From positions 61,035 through 125,034 of the forward strand of contig NZ_VKDC01000018.1 in NCBI RefSeq assembly GCF_007097395.1: a stretch of DNA of 64,000 nucleotides. Reading direction: 5' to 3'. The notes under the pieces were generated by a model, which saw only the letters and a list, made by a program, of their open reading frames with translations, was not told where the DNA came from and searched no databases. Of the stretch, positions 9,259 to 17,192 are shown one piece after another (within the stretch, counting starts at the first letter, position 1; every line of letters starts with the position of its first letter). The DNA comes from Fulvivirga sp. M361 (GTDB taxonomy: Bacteria > Bacteroidota > Bacteroidia > Cytophagales > Cyclobacteriaceae). The position numbers and the translations under genes were made by a program.

Positions 9259-9882
9259 TTAATATTTTGGCATTTCCGGAGCTTTTTTATAATCTCCTTC
9301 GGGCGGATTAAAAACACTATTGTTGAGCGGCTTTCTTATTACCTCTTTAGCGGAGTAGGTCATAGTAATACCCTGTTGATTCAATTGATATTCAAGAGGA
9401 ATACCTTTTAGTTTTTTAAACTGGGATTGCATGGATGAGAATGCACTGGATTTAAGATCTTCTGAATAATAAACTTCTACATCTGGAGAATCAGGTTGTT
9501 TCATAATCGCCTTTTTGCATAGATAACCAGCTATTCTTTTAGTAGCACCATCAATAAGTTTTATCTCTACCCCCTCCACATCTTCCATAGGCGTAGTGGA
9601 TTTTATCTTTTGCCCCATAATGTCTGTGTAGGAGGTGCTGGTATTGGTTTCAATGTCAGAGAGTATAATCATCTTGGTTCCCATCATATCCATTTCCATT
9701 TTGGTTTTGGTACCCTTGATGCTGAATATGGATTTCGGATTTTCTTCTGGCAACATGTCCTTCATCTCTTTAGTCAAATTCATGTAGGAAACTTCGTATT
9801 GGATAGTTCCTTCAAAATCTTGACTATGAGCATGGATAATTGAACAGCATATAAAAAAAGTCAGCAGTGTTAAATGTTTCAT
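9259..9882 (-). CDS. Secreted DUF4412-like protein
   Basis: The 207-residue protein has a clear signal peptide (LLTFFICCSIIHAHSQ, cut near residue 21), so it is exported. The mature part begins with FEGTIQYEVSY. It continues with Met- and Lys-rich beta strands (GTKTKMEMDMMGTKMIILSD) and ends with an FNPPEGDY segment. This order matches the general look of DUF4412 proteins, a family of unknown function; the family call is from memory of pattern. It is convergent with the hut operon. Just upstream of its start codon begins copy 1 of the 438-bp duplication, so its promoter may lie inside repeat DNA. Confidence 0.75.
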   Translation of the reverse strand: MKHLTLLTFFICCSIIHAHSQDFEGTIQYEVSYMNLTKEMKDMLPEENPKSIFSIKGTKTKMEMDMMGTKMIILSDIETNTSTSYTDIMGQKIKSTTPMEDVEGVEIKLIDGATKRIAGYLCKKAIMKQPDSPDVEVYYSEDLKSSAFSSMQSQFKKLKGIPLEYQLNQQGITMTYSAKEVIRKPLNNSVFNPPEGDYKKAPEMPKY

Positions 9883-9885
9883 GGC

Positions 9886-10323
9886 GATATGATTCAGGAT
9901 GGTAATATAAGTGAGATTTATTTTAATTAACTAATTAAGAACCAGAAAATAACCTGGCTAAGTGGGAGGTTTTTCCGGTTTGCTAAAGCTTGTGCCCATC
10001 AAAGGGCTCGTAGTTTCGGTCCGTAGTTATAATTAAACCTGCCTTAAGCCAGTTTGATATGGATTAAGAAGGTAAACTACCTGCCGGTCGTCTTTGCGAA
10101 CCCTGCGCGTAGGCCTGTGGGTAGCGTGAAGCAATCTCCATATCGTGTGTCGGGTGCGCTAGGTGGTACCACCTCAATTAGAAAGCTCAAACTACTAACT
10201 TATCCATTAAGATTGACTTTTCTGATCATTGATGTTTTTCACTGATGACCCGCATTTCAAATGCTGGCGTTTCCGTTTCTATATGGCTCAATGATCCTCG
10301 TTACAAACGAGGACCAGTTTAGG
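9886..10323. repeat. 438-bp duplicated element, copy 1
   Basis: This stretch recurs at 13485-13922 with the same length and only a handful of substitutions. It holds a 'GCTAAAGCTTGTGCCC' segment, a 'GCGTGAAGCAATCTCC' segment shared with the 17.6-18.4 kb array, a GCATTTCAAATGC palindrome and the CCTCGTTACAAACGAGG hairpin at 10296-10312. A 63-residue ORF inside it is the same in both copies but is only the reading of the repeat. Confidence 0.9.
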
Positions 10324-10326
10324 CAT

Positions 10327-10339
10327 AAGATGCAATCTT
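10327..10339. repeat. REP-like hairpin, second copy
   Basis: The AAGATGCAATCTT hairpin seen at 9221 recurs here with its flanks (AGGCATAAG before, AGCCAGTTTGGG after). It directly abuts the end of duplication copy 1. Confidence 0.6.
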
Positions 10340-10386
10340 AAGCCAGTTTGGGACATCATGATCATGTGCTATAGATCGTCTTTCTT

Positions 10387-11415
10387 TCATAATTCGGTAC
10401 TTGACCATAGCATGAACAAATCAAGCATTGGCTCTTTCTTAAGTATTAGGTACTTCTTTCTAAATAGATTAATTGGTAGCGAGATTAGGTTCATTGCGGC
10501 CCAAGTAGTTTTAGCATTTGATTTTCCTAAACTTGCTTGTGTTTTAATGTTCATAATTGTTGCTGATGCTCCGTAGCCAAATAATACCGGTCCAGAATCG
10601 ACATCCATTTTATTCGTGCCGTCTTCATTTTCCTTTACAAGTTGAACACCTAAATAGTTGTCAATAAAGATATCTTCAAATTTGTTATTATATTTTTCGA
10701 TATCAGAATATCCGCTTTTATTGAGACAATAAGTTATCATCGCTGTAGACGAGCCTCTTATTGTATTTTTTTGGCTTCCTGCATGATGAATTAGGCCACT
10801 TTGATGTTTAGATGTGCTTAATATTAATTCTATCCATCGGTTTCGTAAATTATCATTCTCAATTGATGATATTCCAATCAAATTATCGGCAGGCCAATTG
10901 GATTCTACATAGGTATTAATTATTCTTAGACTGTCAGATTGAATTTGATTAAAGTTTGACTCAATTTCATTGGACTTATTTTTCACAAGCTCTGAAATGG
11001 TTGAGAATTTGATTAGATCACTTTTTGCATATTTTGAGTATACAAGGTTTGACCATCCTTGATAAAACATACCGTATTTGGGTTCAAGATTAGGGTTAAA
11101 CATACCTAAAGCCCTTTCTGATTGAATTCTTTTGATACAGTGGTCCACTATGTTTGCATACTTCTGGTCTGATTGGGGGTTTTTATTAAAGTATTCGATT
11201 GTTGATAGAGCTAAGAGACAATTACTGAACAGTTTGCCTTCAGGAAATCGTGTTTGTAGCTTATCATCATACCCTTTGTCGAGAATATTTGATAAGTAGT
11301 TGATTTGATTCTTAATTGATCTATTTCTGAGAGTTTTATTAAATGGAGTGATTAGACAAAGAAGAACATAAACAAGAATTACTATTCCAAAAAATTTAAT
11401 AATCTTCTTTATCAT
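10387..11415 (-). CDS. Membrane-anchored protein of unknown function
   Basis: A 342-residue protein with one N-terminal transmembrane helix (about residues 5-24, FFGIVILVYVLLCL) and a large domain that should lie outside the cytoplasm. I do not recognise the family. The body is helical with aromatic turns (MFYQGWSNLVYSKY, ESNWPADNLIGI). It has a late VDSGPVLFGYGASAT segment reminiscent of alpha/alpha-toroid proteins; that is only a structural guess. Its start codon is 18 bp from the 87-bp block at 11434, the same geometry as two unrelated genes in this island. Codon use looks more AT-rich than that of the hut genes, which fits acquisition. Confidence 0.75.
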   Translation of the reverse strand: MIKKIIKFFGIVILVYVLLCLITPFNKTLRNRSIKNQINYLSNILDKGYDDKLQTRFPEGKLFSNCLLALSTIEYFNKNPQSDQKYANIVDHCIKRIQSERALGMFNPNLEPKYGMFYQGWSNLVYSKYAKSDLIKFSTISELVKNKSNEIESNFNQIQSDSLRIINTYVESNWPADNLIGISSIENDNLRNRWIELILSTSKHQSGLIHHAGSQKNTIRGSSTAMITYCLNKSGYSDIEKYNNKFEDIFIDNYLGVQLVKENEDGTNKMDVDSGPVLFGYGASATIMNIKTQASLGKSNAKTTWAAMNLISLPINLFRKKYLILKKEPMLDLFMLWSSTEL

Positions 11416-11433
11416 TTTTCGTTTGATGATCTA

Positions 11434-11520
11434 TAACAATCGTAAATACGCCATTCCACTTTCAAACACTTATAAATGTTTACAAACGACATACAAACGT
11501 TTTCTCCTTAAAGTTAAACA
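11434..11520. repeat. 87-bp cassette-boundary block, copy A (extended repeat to ~11665)
   Basis: Near-identical blocks occur at 13017-13103 and 15090-15176. In each, the edge reading TAACAA(T/C)CGTA lies 16-25 bp from the start codon of a different minus-strand gene. The other edge reads AAAGTTAAA(C/A)A. Copies A and B continue alike for ~145 bp more, to a GGATTACAAATCC palindrome at 11651-11663. Copy C diverges at the 87-bp edge. Divergent flanks on both sides of a conserved block suggest a recombination site or shared promoter cassette. Confidence 0.85.
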
Positions 11521-11833
11521 ATCCTCCAAAAGACATAACATACAGCCTAATCTATTGCTAAATTACGGTTCGATCTTTTTTGAGGGTCGTTGAGGCCAAA
11601 GAATGGGTTGAGAGAAGGGGTAAATACGGATCTACCAAGGTGGCGCACCCGGATTACAAATCCCTTCTGGAGCGCATTTAGCAAAGTGTAATGCGTTCCC
11701 ATTTTCTTATAAAGTCGAGTACGTAGCATTTCTAATGCGGATACTTTTGGCAAATCCATTTTAACTAGGATTTTAAGAACACCTCACCAACCACCTTTTT
11801 ACACCTTCCCCTTCGCAATCGCCTCACCCTACC

Positions 11834-12010
11834 TTATTCCAGCATTTCCAATGCCCCTCGATTCTTCTCATTTAAAATGTAAAACGCTGCACTGCTATAC
11901 ACCCATTGCTCCGGTGAATAGACATACTCTTCCACCATAGGATTATTATGAAGATAATCCATTCGTTGATCCATCGTTTTACTACTAGTGAGTTGCTTAT
12001 GCAGCCCGGA
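11834..12010 (-). pseudogene. C-terminal remnant of a REP-associated tyrosine transposase (RAYT)
   Basis: Read on the minus strand from about 12010 to the stop at 11834-11836, the frame encodes about 55 residues ending in ALEMLE. It contains MDQRMDYLHNNPMVEEYVYS and EQWVYSSAAFYI. This matches the conserved tail of Bacteroidota RAYT (Y1-transposase) proteins, 'D.(K/R)xDY(I/L)HNNPV...W.YSSA..Y'. The catalytic HUH and Tyr parts are missing, replaced by repeat DNA at about 12001, so it is dead. It is the likely former source of the REP-like hairpins around it. Confidence 0.8.
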
Positions 12011-12065
12011 TTAAAAATCCTGTTCCTAAATCAGCACGCATGGCGCTATCGCTATATGCGCGCCA

Positions 12066-12440
12066 GATGGGGGTTTGCTAAAGCTTGTGCCCATCAAAGG
12101 GCTCGCAGTATCGGTCTGTAGTTATAATTAAGCCTGTTTTAAGCCAGTCTGATATGGATAACAGATAAACTACCTACCGGTCGTCCTTGCGAACCCTGCG
12201 CGTAGGCTAGCGGGTAGCGTGAAGCAATCTCCTTATCGTGTGTCGGGAGTGTTCTATTTTATGTTTACCCATGGGGGAGTGCTCCTTCTTCTTTCTTAGG
12301 GCGTCATCGCCATATCGATTATGCAAATAGGTAGATTTGGAGCAGGAAAGCCCTGGTTATCTCCTTGAACGGGGAGATTGCCGCGCCTTTCCTCACGCCT
12401 TGCCCACCAAAGGCTCGCAATGCCGATCCGTAGATATAAT
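12066..12440. repeat. Diverged single unit of the ATTGCGAG/GCAATCTC repeat family
   Basis: This stretch carries the same ordered segments as the tandem array at 17575-18415: AAAGGGCTCGCAGTATCGGT, GGTCGTCCTTGCGAACCC, GCGTGAAGCAATCTCC, CCCATGGGGGAG, GGGGAGATTGCCGCGCC and AAAGGCTCGCAATGCC. The half ending in GCAATCTCC and the half starting with GGAGATTGC are inverted with respect to each other. A 65-residue ORF across it is taken as a by-product. Confidence 0.8.
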
Positions 12441-12514
12441 TAAAATTCCTGATGGAATGAAGTGCTCGACGCTCAGGTCAGGCTACTCGATTATCAGCAT
12501 TATTCTTTTAAGGT

Positions 12515-12991
12515 TCAAAATACATCAATGGTAAACCCAGCGGTTTTGCCAATCTTTTGAATGAACTTTTTGTTATCCCTAGTTATGCCATGAATAGTAT
12601 AAATAGTTTTACCCTTGGCATTAAGTAGTTTCAAAACCTGAAACATACCATGATATTTGGTTTTCATTATTTCTGACCAAATATAACTAGTGCTATTTCC
12701 TCCTTGGGTAACTGTAAAGCAATTATCATCGTAGGCAACCCTTGCAGTCCTATACCTTAATATTAATAAGCCTATGTAAGAACTATACCCCGCAAAAAAT
12801 ATAATAACAGGAATGCCACCAATAGATAAAACCCCTTCTGTTTTTACTAGTATAACAACCCAAATACAAGATACTATAGTTACACAGCAAAAAATCAGTA
12901 CAACGATATAAGTAAGAACTTGATGTAATAGTGGATTCGGTATAGTTACCCTATTCCTGCAAATTTTCTTTTCAGACCCCCTTATTTCCAT
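12515..12991 (-). CDS. Small membrane protein with two TM helices and a PH-like tail
   Basis: The 158-residue protein has two hydrophobic helices (about residues 25-50, VLTYIVVLIFCCVTIVSCIW, and 57-78). A short beta-rich domain (about 82-158) follows, with YDDNCFTVTQGG, SYIWSEIMKTKY and a terminal helix. TM pair followed by 'F.V...G....I.WSEI' is the layout of bacterial PH (bPH/YdbT-like) proteins. No function can be assigned. Its start is 25 bp from 87-bp block B. Downstream lies diverged repeat DNA rather than a partner gene, so it is a single-gene unit. Confidence 0.7.
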   Translation of the reverse strand: MEIRGSEKKICRNRVTIPNPLLHQVLTYIVVLIFCCVTIVSCIWVVILVKTEGVLSIGGIPVIIFFAGYSSYIGLLILRYRTARVAYDDNCFTVTQGGNSTSYIWSEIMKTKYHGMFQVLKLLNAKGKTIYTIHGITRDNKKFIQKIGKTAGFTIDVF

Positions 12992-13016
12992 GGCAATTGT
13001 TTATTTCTATTGCTGA

Positions 13017-13103
13017 TAACAACCGTATATACGCCATTCCACTTTCAAACACTTACCAATGTTTACAAACGACATACCAACGGTTTCTCCTTAAAGTTAA
13101 AAA
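13017..13103. repeat. 87-bp cassette-boundary block, copy B (extended repeat to ~13247)
   Basis: This copy matches block A over the 87 bp and onward for ~145 bp to the GGATTACAAATCC palindrome at 13233-13245. It lies 25 bp ahead of the PH-like gene's start codon. ORFs read through it on both strands are repeat by-products. Confidence 0.85.
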
Positions 13104-13279
13104 ATCCTCCAAAAGACATAACATACAGCCTAATCCATCGCTGAATTCCGTTCGATATTTTTTGAGGGCCGTTGAGGCTAAAGAATGGATTGAAAAAAGC
13201 GGTAAATACGAATCTACCAAGGTGGCGCAGCCGGATTACAAATCCTATTCCTAAATCAGCGCGCATGACCCCACCTCGT

Positions 13280-13323
13280 CCTCGTTTGTAACGAGGATGC
13301 CCGTATAGTGCGTTTGTAACGCA
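13280..13323. repeat. Paired REP-like hairpins
   Basis: Two palindromes share a TGT loop: CCTCGTTTGTAACGAGG at 13280-13296 and TGCGTTTGTAACGCA at 13309-13323, separated by 12 bp. Paired stems of this kind are the usual form of RAYT-associated elements. The first hairpin recurs inverted at 10296, 13458 and 13895. Confidence 0.8.
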
Positions 13324-13330
13324 CGTTATA

Positions 13331-13485
13331 CCACCTCAACTCGAAAGCTCAAACTAGTAACTTATCCATTGAGATTGACTTTTCTGATCATTGATGTTTT
13401 TCACTGAAGACCCGCATTTCAAATGCTGGCGTTTACGTTTCTATATAGCTCAATGATCCTCGTTACAAACGAGGACCAGTTTAGG
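13331..13485. repeat. Partial copy of the distal third of the 438-bp element
   Basis: This segment matches the last ~155 bp of the 438-bp element, from ACCTCAA.T.GAAAGCTC to GAGGACCAGTTTAG, including the hairpin at 13458-13474. It directly abuts the start of full copy 2, giving a nested head-to-tail arrangement. Confidence 0.85.
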
Positions 13486-13922
13486 ATATGATTCAGGATG
13501 GTAATATAAGTGAGATTTATTTTAATTAACTAATTAAGAACCAGAAAATAACCTGACTAAGTGGGAGGTTTTTTCGGTTTGCTAAAGCTTGTGCCCATCA
13601 AAGGGCTCGTAGTGTCGGTCCGTAGTTATAATTAAACCTGCCTTAAGCCAGTTTGATATGGATTAAGAAGGTAAACTACCTACCGGTCGTCTTTGCGAAC
13701 CCTGCGTGTAGGCCTGTGGGTAGCGTGAAGCAATCTCCATATCGTGTGTCGGGTGCGCTAGGTGGTACCACCTCAATTAGAAAGCTCAAACTACTAACTT
13801 ATCCATTAAGATTGACTTTTCTGATCATTGATGTTTTTCACTGAAGACCCGCATTTCAAATGCTGGCGTTTACGTTTCTGTATGGCTCAATGATCCTCGT
13901 TACAAACGAGGACCAGTTTAGG
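13485..13922. repeat. 438-bp duplicated element, copy 2
   Basis: The partner of 9886-10323 at a constant offset of 3599 bp, with no net insertion or deletion. It ends with the hairpin at 13895-13911. About 100 bp of unassigned sequence separates it from the end of the Shedu-like gene. Confidence 0.9.
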
Positions 13923-14026
13923 GGTGAAAGATGACATTTGAAGTCTTAATCACTAAAACCGGCCGGAGGCCTAATTGATAGTCGTCACTCGGAAACCCGA
14001 GCGACTGAGAGAGTCATTTCTATGTG

Positions 14027-15073
14027 TTAAAATGGAAGGTCAAATTCTTCATCGTTGGCTTCATCGGTTTGATCATGTTTGATCAAGATTTCAATTAGTC
14101 TTTCTCCTTGCGCTAAAAGTTGATCATAAGTGATTATTGTGATATTGGCTAAACGAGCGTTTAACCCATGTAAAGCTTGAAAATTATTGGAATCCCATTC
14201 GTTTGATCTGCCAATCACGATAATTGCTCTAGGATGATATGCAACAATTTCAGGGTGATCTCTTAACCCTTTAATCGCAACTTCCTGGAATACATCCAGA
14301 TATCTATGACATTGACCGATGGCTTTGGAAACTGGACTTGCGAAATAAAAATTATTGTGCGTGGAGTCCCAATTCAAGACAGTTTCGTCTGGTTTTTTAA
14401 GTTCAATTATATCACGATAGCCAGAAATTACCGTTGGTAAAAGAAGATCCAACTTATCTCCTTCGCTTATCGCTCTGACATCATCTTTAATCAGGTAAGC
14501 ATTTCCAAAGACCCAGTTATGGTTGTCGCACCAATCCTGATAGACTTTCTCATCTGTTATTCCAGATTCTAAATAATTTCTAAGTTCAGAACATGCATTT
14601 TGCATTTCCCTAAGCCTGATTGCTGATTTGAATGCGATTACAAGTTCCTGTGATAGATCACGACTCGCTAAATGTTCGATAATTTCTTCACGTGAAAGTA
14701 TTCCGGCAATCGCTTTACTAAGAGTTGATGAATCAACATTGGTTAAATCTGAAGACTCACCATTCAATTTGATCATTACAAATTCACCTTCTTCGTCTAC
14801 TCCGGCAGTGATCAAGTGAGTTTTTAACGCCTTTAGAAGCTCTTGGGATGCAGAGCCATTAAGACTCATGCTCTTTTCTTCAACAACAGCCCAATCCATT
14901 GGCGGTGGAGACTTTTTGTAGGTCACAAGCTTTACTGCGAGTTCCGTTCCTTCCGTTCGAGGAATAAAGAATGGGACCATTACTTGCCTTGTTCTAGAAG
15001 ATTCGTGAAGAACTATTGGCTTCCCATATTGAATCTTGCCTGATTGTGCTGTTTTCTTACTGACTTTTTCCAT
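14027..15073 (-). CDS. Shedu-type anti-phage nuclease (DUF4263/SduA-like)
   Basis: The 348-residue protein ends in a DUF4263/Shedu-like PD-(D/E)xK nuclease domain, about residues 165-335. Visible marks are YQDWCDNHNWVFGNAY leading in, the core acids in KLDLLL (about 207-212) and the ExK of RDIIELKKP (about 218-226), then ISKAIGQCHRYLD-type and AIIVIGRSNEW segments. The N-terminal ~150 residues form a beta-rich region likely to sense or gate. Shedu proteins act alone, as this gene appears to. Its start is 16 bp from 87-bp block C, and no partner gene overlaps it. The nuclease family is clear; phage defence is inferred from the family. Confidence 0.85.
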   Translation of the reverse strand: MEKVSKKTAQSGKIQYGKPIVLHESSRTRQVMVPFFIPRTEGTELAVKLVTYKKSPPPMDWAVVEEKSMSLNGSASQELLKALKTHLITAGVDEEGEFVMIKLNGESSDLTNVDSSTLSKAIAGILSREEIIEHLASRDLSQELVIAFKSAIRLREMQNACSELRNYLESGITDEKVYQDWCDNHNWVFGNAYLIKDDVRAISEGDKLDLLLPTVISGYRDIIELKKPDETVLNWDSTHNNFYFASPVSKAIGQCHRYLDVFQEVAIKGLRDHPEIVAYHPRAIIVIGRSNEWDSNNFQALHGLNARLANITIITYDQLLAQGERLIEILIKHDQTDEANDEEFDLPF

Positions 15074-15089
15074 TCGCAGTTATGGCAGG

Positions 15090-15176
15090 TAACAACCGTA
15101 TATACGCCATTCTACTTTCAAACACTTACAAATGTTTACAAACGACATACAAACGTTTCCTCTTTAAAGTTAAACA
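15090..15176. repeat. 87-bp cassette-boundary block, copy C
   Basis: The third copy of the block, 16 bp ahead of the Shedu-like start codon and 66 bp past the stop of the MNT-HEPN gene. Beyond 15176 it no longer matches copies A and B, which defines the block edge at AAAGTTAAACA. Confidence 0.85.
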
Positions 15177-15242
15177 GTCTAATTTTCTTCTAAAATAGAA
15201 CATGCAGCATTTCTAATTCGCATATTTTTACTTCATGCCCCC

Positions 15243-16118
15243 TCAAACCTTCCCCCTCCCAATCCCCTCAATCTTCTCCTTACAAAGCCTCTCCGTAAGC
15301 CCTTTTAGCCGCTCCACCTTCTCGGCCAGGTAGTCCAGCTCTACTTTAGAAATACTATACTCATCCATCTTATAGCGAGCGTCTACATAGGCCTTTCGAA
15401 GCAACTCAAAAAGCTGTTTTTCCTCATCGGTGGAGTAGGGGAATACCGCAAAGCGAGGGTCACAGTTTTTCACCCGCAGGTCCAGCCGCTCCAGGTCATG
15501 CTCTTTGGGACGGTAGTCGGTGTAGACCAGTAGGATGGTGGTGTAGTAGCGTTCGGTGGCCTGGTGGAGTTGAAAGGCTGCTAGGTGGTAGCTCTTTCTG
15601 GAAAGGTAAAATTTGTATCCTTCTAAAAATTCATTCGCACCAGTAAACCACTGATCAAAATACCCCTGTGCTTTTTCCCGGGCTTCTTCCGCGGTGAGCT
15701 TCTTAGGGTTTTGCAGGTGTACCTTGCCGGTGTCATACAGTACAATACCTTCCTTTTTAATGTCCTTGAAGAAGTAGTTGCCCTGCATCAGGGACTGGTT
15801 CAGGTGCTTGCCGGAGTGGAAGATGAGGCTGACGGGTGTTTTCACGATGCCGGTATCCCGTAATACCTCGTTCACTTTGGTTTCTATTTTCAAGTGGCAC
15901 TTCAGGTCGTCATGGAGGGTAACTACCAGCAGGTCATAGTCGCTTTTGTATTCGTAGAGAATGCCTTTTTCTACGTAGGTGTCTTCCACATACTCGCCTC
16001 GGGCGTAGCTGCCGAACAGGATCACCATTTCTACTTTTTTCATGCTGCTGAGCAGCTTGGTGATGTTCTGTAGTTCTTCCTGCTTGGTAAGGGGTAATTT
16101 CTGTAATGCTTCGTTCAC
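15243..16118 (-). CDS. MNT-HEPN fusion protein (nucleotidyltransferase plus HEPN)
   Basis: The 291-residue protein has an N-terminal minimal nucleotidyltransferase domain. Its GSYARGE motif is at about residues 37-43, and the metal-binding acids of SDYDLLVV lie at about 60-67. A C-terminal HEPN helical domain spans about 160-275 (AAFQLHQATERYYTTILLVY, DARYKMDEY). Separate MNT/HEPN pairs form toxin-antitoxin modules in which the nucleotidyltransferase AMPylates the HEPN RNase. Here both parts are on one chain, a common Bacteroidota form of unsettled role. No clear RxxxxxH RNase motif is visible, so it may not be a toxin. It could be a cassette gene served by block C. Confidence 0.85.
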   Translation of the reverse strand: MNEALQKLPLTKQEELQNITKLLSSMKKVEMVILFGSYARGEYVEDTYVEKGILYEYKSDYDLLVVTLHDDLKCHLKIETKVNEVLRDTGIVKTPVSLIFHSGKHLNQSLMQGNYFFKDIKKEGIVLYDTGKVHLQNPKKLTAEEAREKAQGYFDQWFTGANEFLEGYKFYLSRKSYHLAAFQLHQATERYYTTILLVYTDYRPKEHDLERLDLRVKNCDPRFAVFPYSTDEEKQLFELLRKAYVDARYKMDEYSISKVELDYLAEKVERLKGLTERLCKEKIEGIGRGKV

Positions 16119-16269
16119 GGGAGTAAGATAATGGATTATTTCCTGGCACTAAATATAGGTCAATATTTCGTGGATTTAAAAAGCCTTAAGGATGAAGGGA
16201 GTAGGTGTTGGGCCTGAAAAAAATGGTCTAACGGTGTGGTGAAATACAGGCTTATTTTGTACATTGATC

Positions 16270-16453
16270 CTGTCAACACATCTAAATTAGTACGAACTAA
16301 CCCGGAGAAAATATACTCAATAGTACAGTATCATATTAACCCATAGGGGCGTGCATGCGGGTGAAAGTCCCGTGACTTATCTGTTTTCTCAAATGGATGT
16401 GTTGACAGTGACCGCCCCTTTCTTTAAATACCAACTACTATGTCAACACATCC
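16270..16453. repeat. Three copies of a 13-bp motif in inverted and direct order
   Basis: CTGTCAACACATC at 16270-16282 is inverted as GATGTGTTGACAG at 16396-16408, and TGTCAACACATCC recurs directly at 16441-16453 inside the start of the next gene. Between the first two lies a CGGGTGAAAGTCCCG hairpin (about 16359-16373), similar in style to the domain I entry of group II introns. A small mobile relic or RNA is possible, but nothing proves either. Confidence 0.6.
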
Positions 16454-16747
16454 GACTCCTCATGATCTAAATGCGCTGAACGAAGGGCAGTGCAAGGCGC
16501 TGGTCATCTACCTGCTGGGCCAGGCCACCTATGAAAACCTGTTTAAGAAATACTCCATGGGGGGTATAAGCAATGACCCGAGTACACAATTTACCGGGCA
16601 GCTGCGGGACACCCTGCTGGAATGTTATTATAATGTATTTGATAACTCCCCCCACACCGAGGTATCCATGGTAAAAAGCAGATCCTGCATTACGTCACTA
16701 TGATCCGCCAGGCCGTTGAGCAGCTTGGCCTGGATAGCATTGATTAA
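16440..16747 (+). CDS. Small protein of unknown function, apparent frameshift at an A5 run
   Basis: The ATG at 16440 gives an 87-residue frame ending at 16703. At the A5 run 16673-16677, a -1 shift joins it to a more protein-like tail (KQILHYVTMIRQAVEQLGLD) that stops at 16747. The joined product would be about 102 residues, helical and cytoplasmic. I do not recognise the family. The shift could be a mutation, a sequencing error in the homopolymer or slippage on A-rich codons. The start codon overlaps the third copy of the 13-bp TGTCAACACATCC motif. Confidence 0.5.
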
Positions 16748-17192
16748 CCCTGGCCTTTTGCCTTCTTTATGGGCATTCGGCCCATAAGGTGTACGGTCTT
16801 GCTGTTTTGGGTGGCTTTCACCTCTTTTTGATCTGTGCTGATGTACAAGACGGTACCGCCTGGCAGGGTGTGGCCGGTACCTGTTTTTGTAGTTTTATGC
16901 AGCGGCTTAGCTTATGTCTATTGAGGGAAAACCTATCCTTGACACCTTGCCTTCACAACAGCGATAGTCCGGGGTAAATAAATAAAAAACGCCCACCACC
17001 CGGAAAAGTCCTTCACCCGTTAGCCCCCTCCACGCATTCTTTCTGCCTGAGCCATTGCCATGGAAAGGTAGCCGGGCAGCCGGGCGTAAAACGCTAAAAA
17101 ATAGTACTTAAAAGAGTGGGAACTGTATTTCAGCAAGATCAATACCCGAAAACGCTGTACAGAATCACTAAAGGTCGGTACAGAATCATTTT
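16748..17192. other. Unassigned stretch before the minisatellite
   Basis: No convincing gene is visible. A plus-strand ORF of 62 residues (16789-16977) has no protein-like features. On the minus strand a frame that runs out of the minisatellite ends near 17020 (LPGYLSMAMAQAERMRGGG); it might be the tail of something real but has no credible start. No RNA gene was recognised. Confidence 0.35.

Noticed and set aside
10054..10245. 63-residue ORF repeated almost identically at 13653-13844
   Set aside because: It lies wholly in the 438-bp duplicated element and only reflects that the two copies are alike.
11547..11759. Minus-strand ORF, with its relatives at 12997-13254 (+) and 13063-13266 (-)
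   Set aside because: All fall in the extended repeat of blocks A and B; frames are not conserved between copies.
12337..12534. 65-residue plus-strand ORF
   Set aside because: It overlaps the diverged repeat unit and then the end of the PH-like gene on the other strand.
11434..15176. Classical integron
   Set aside because: No integrase gene is in the window and the blocks lack clear R'/R'' and L'/L'' pairing, so only a cassette-like call is made.
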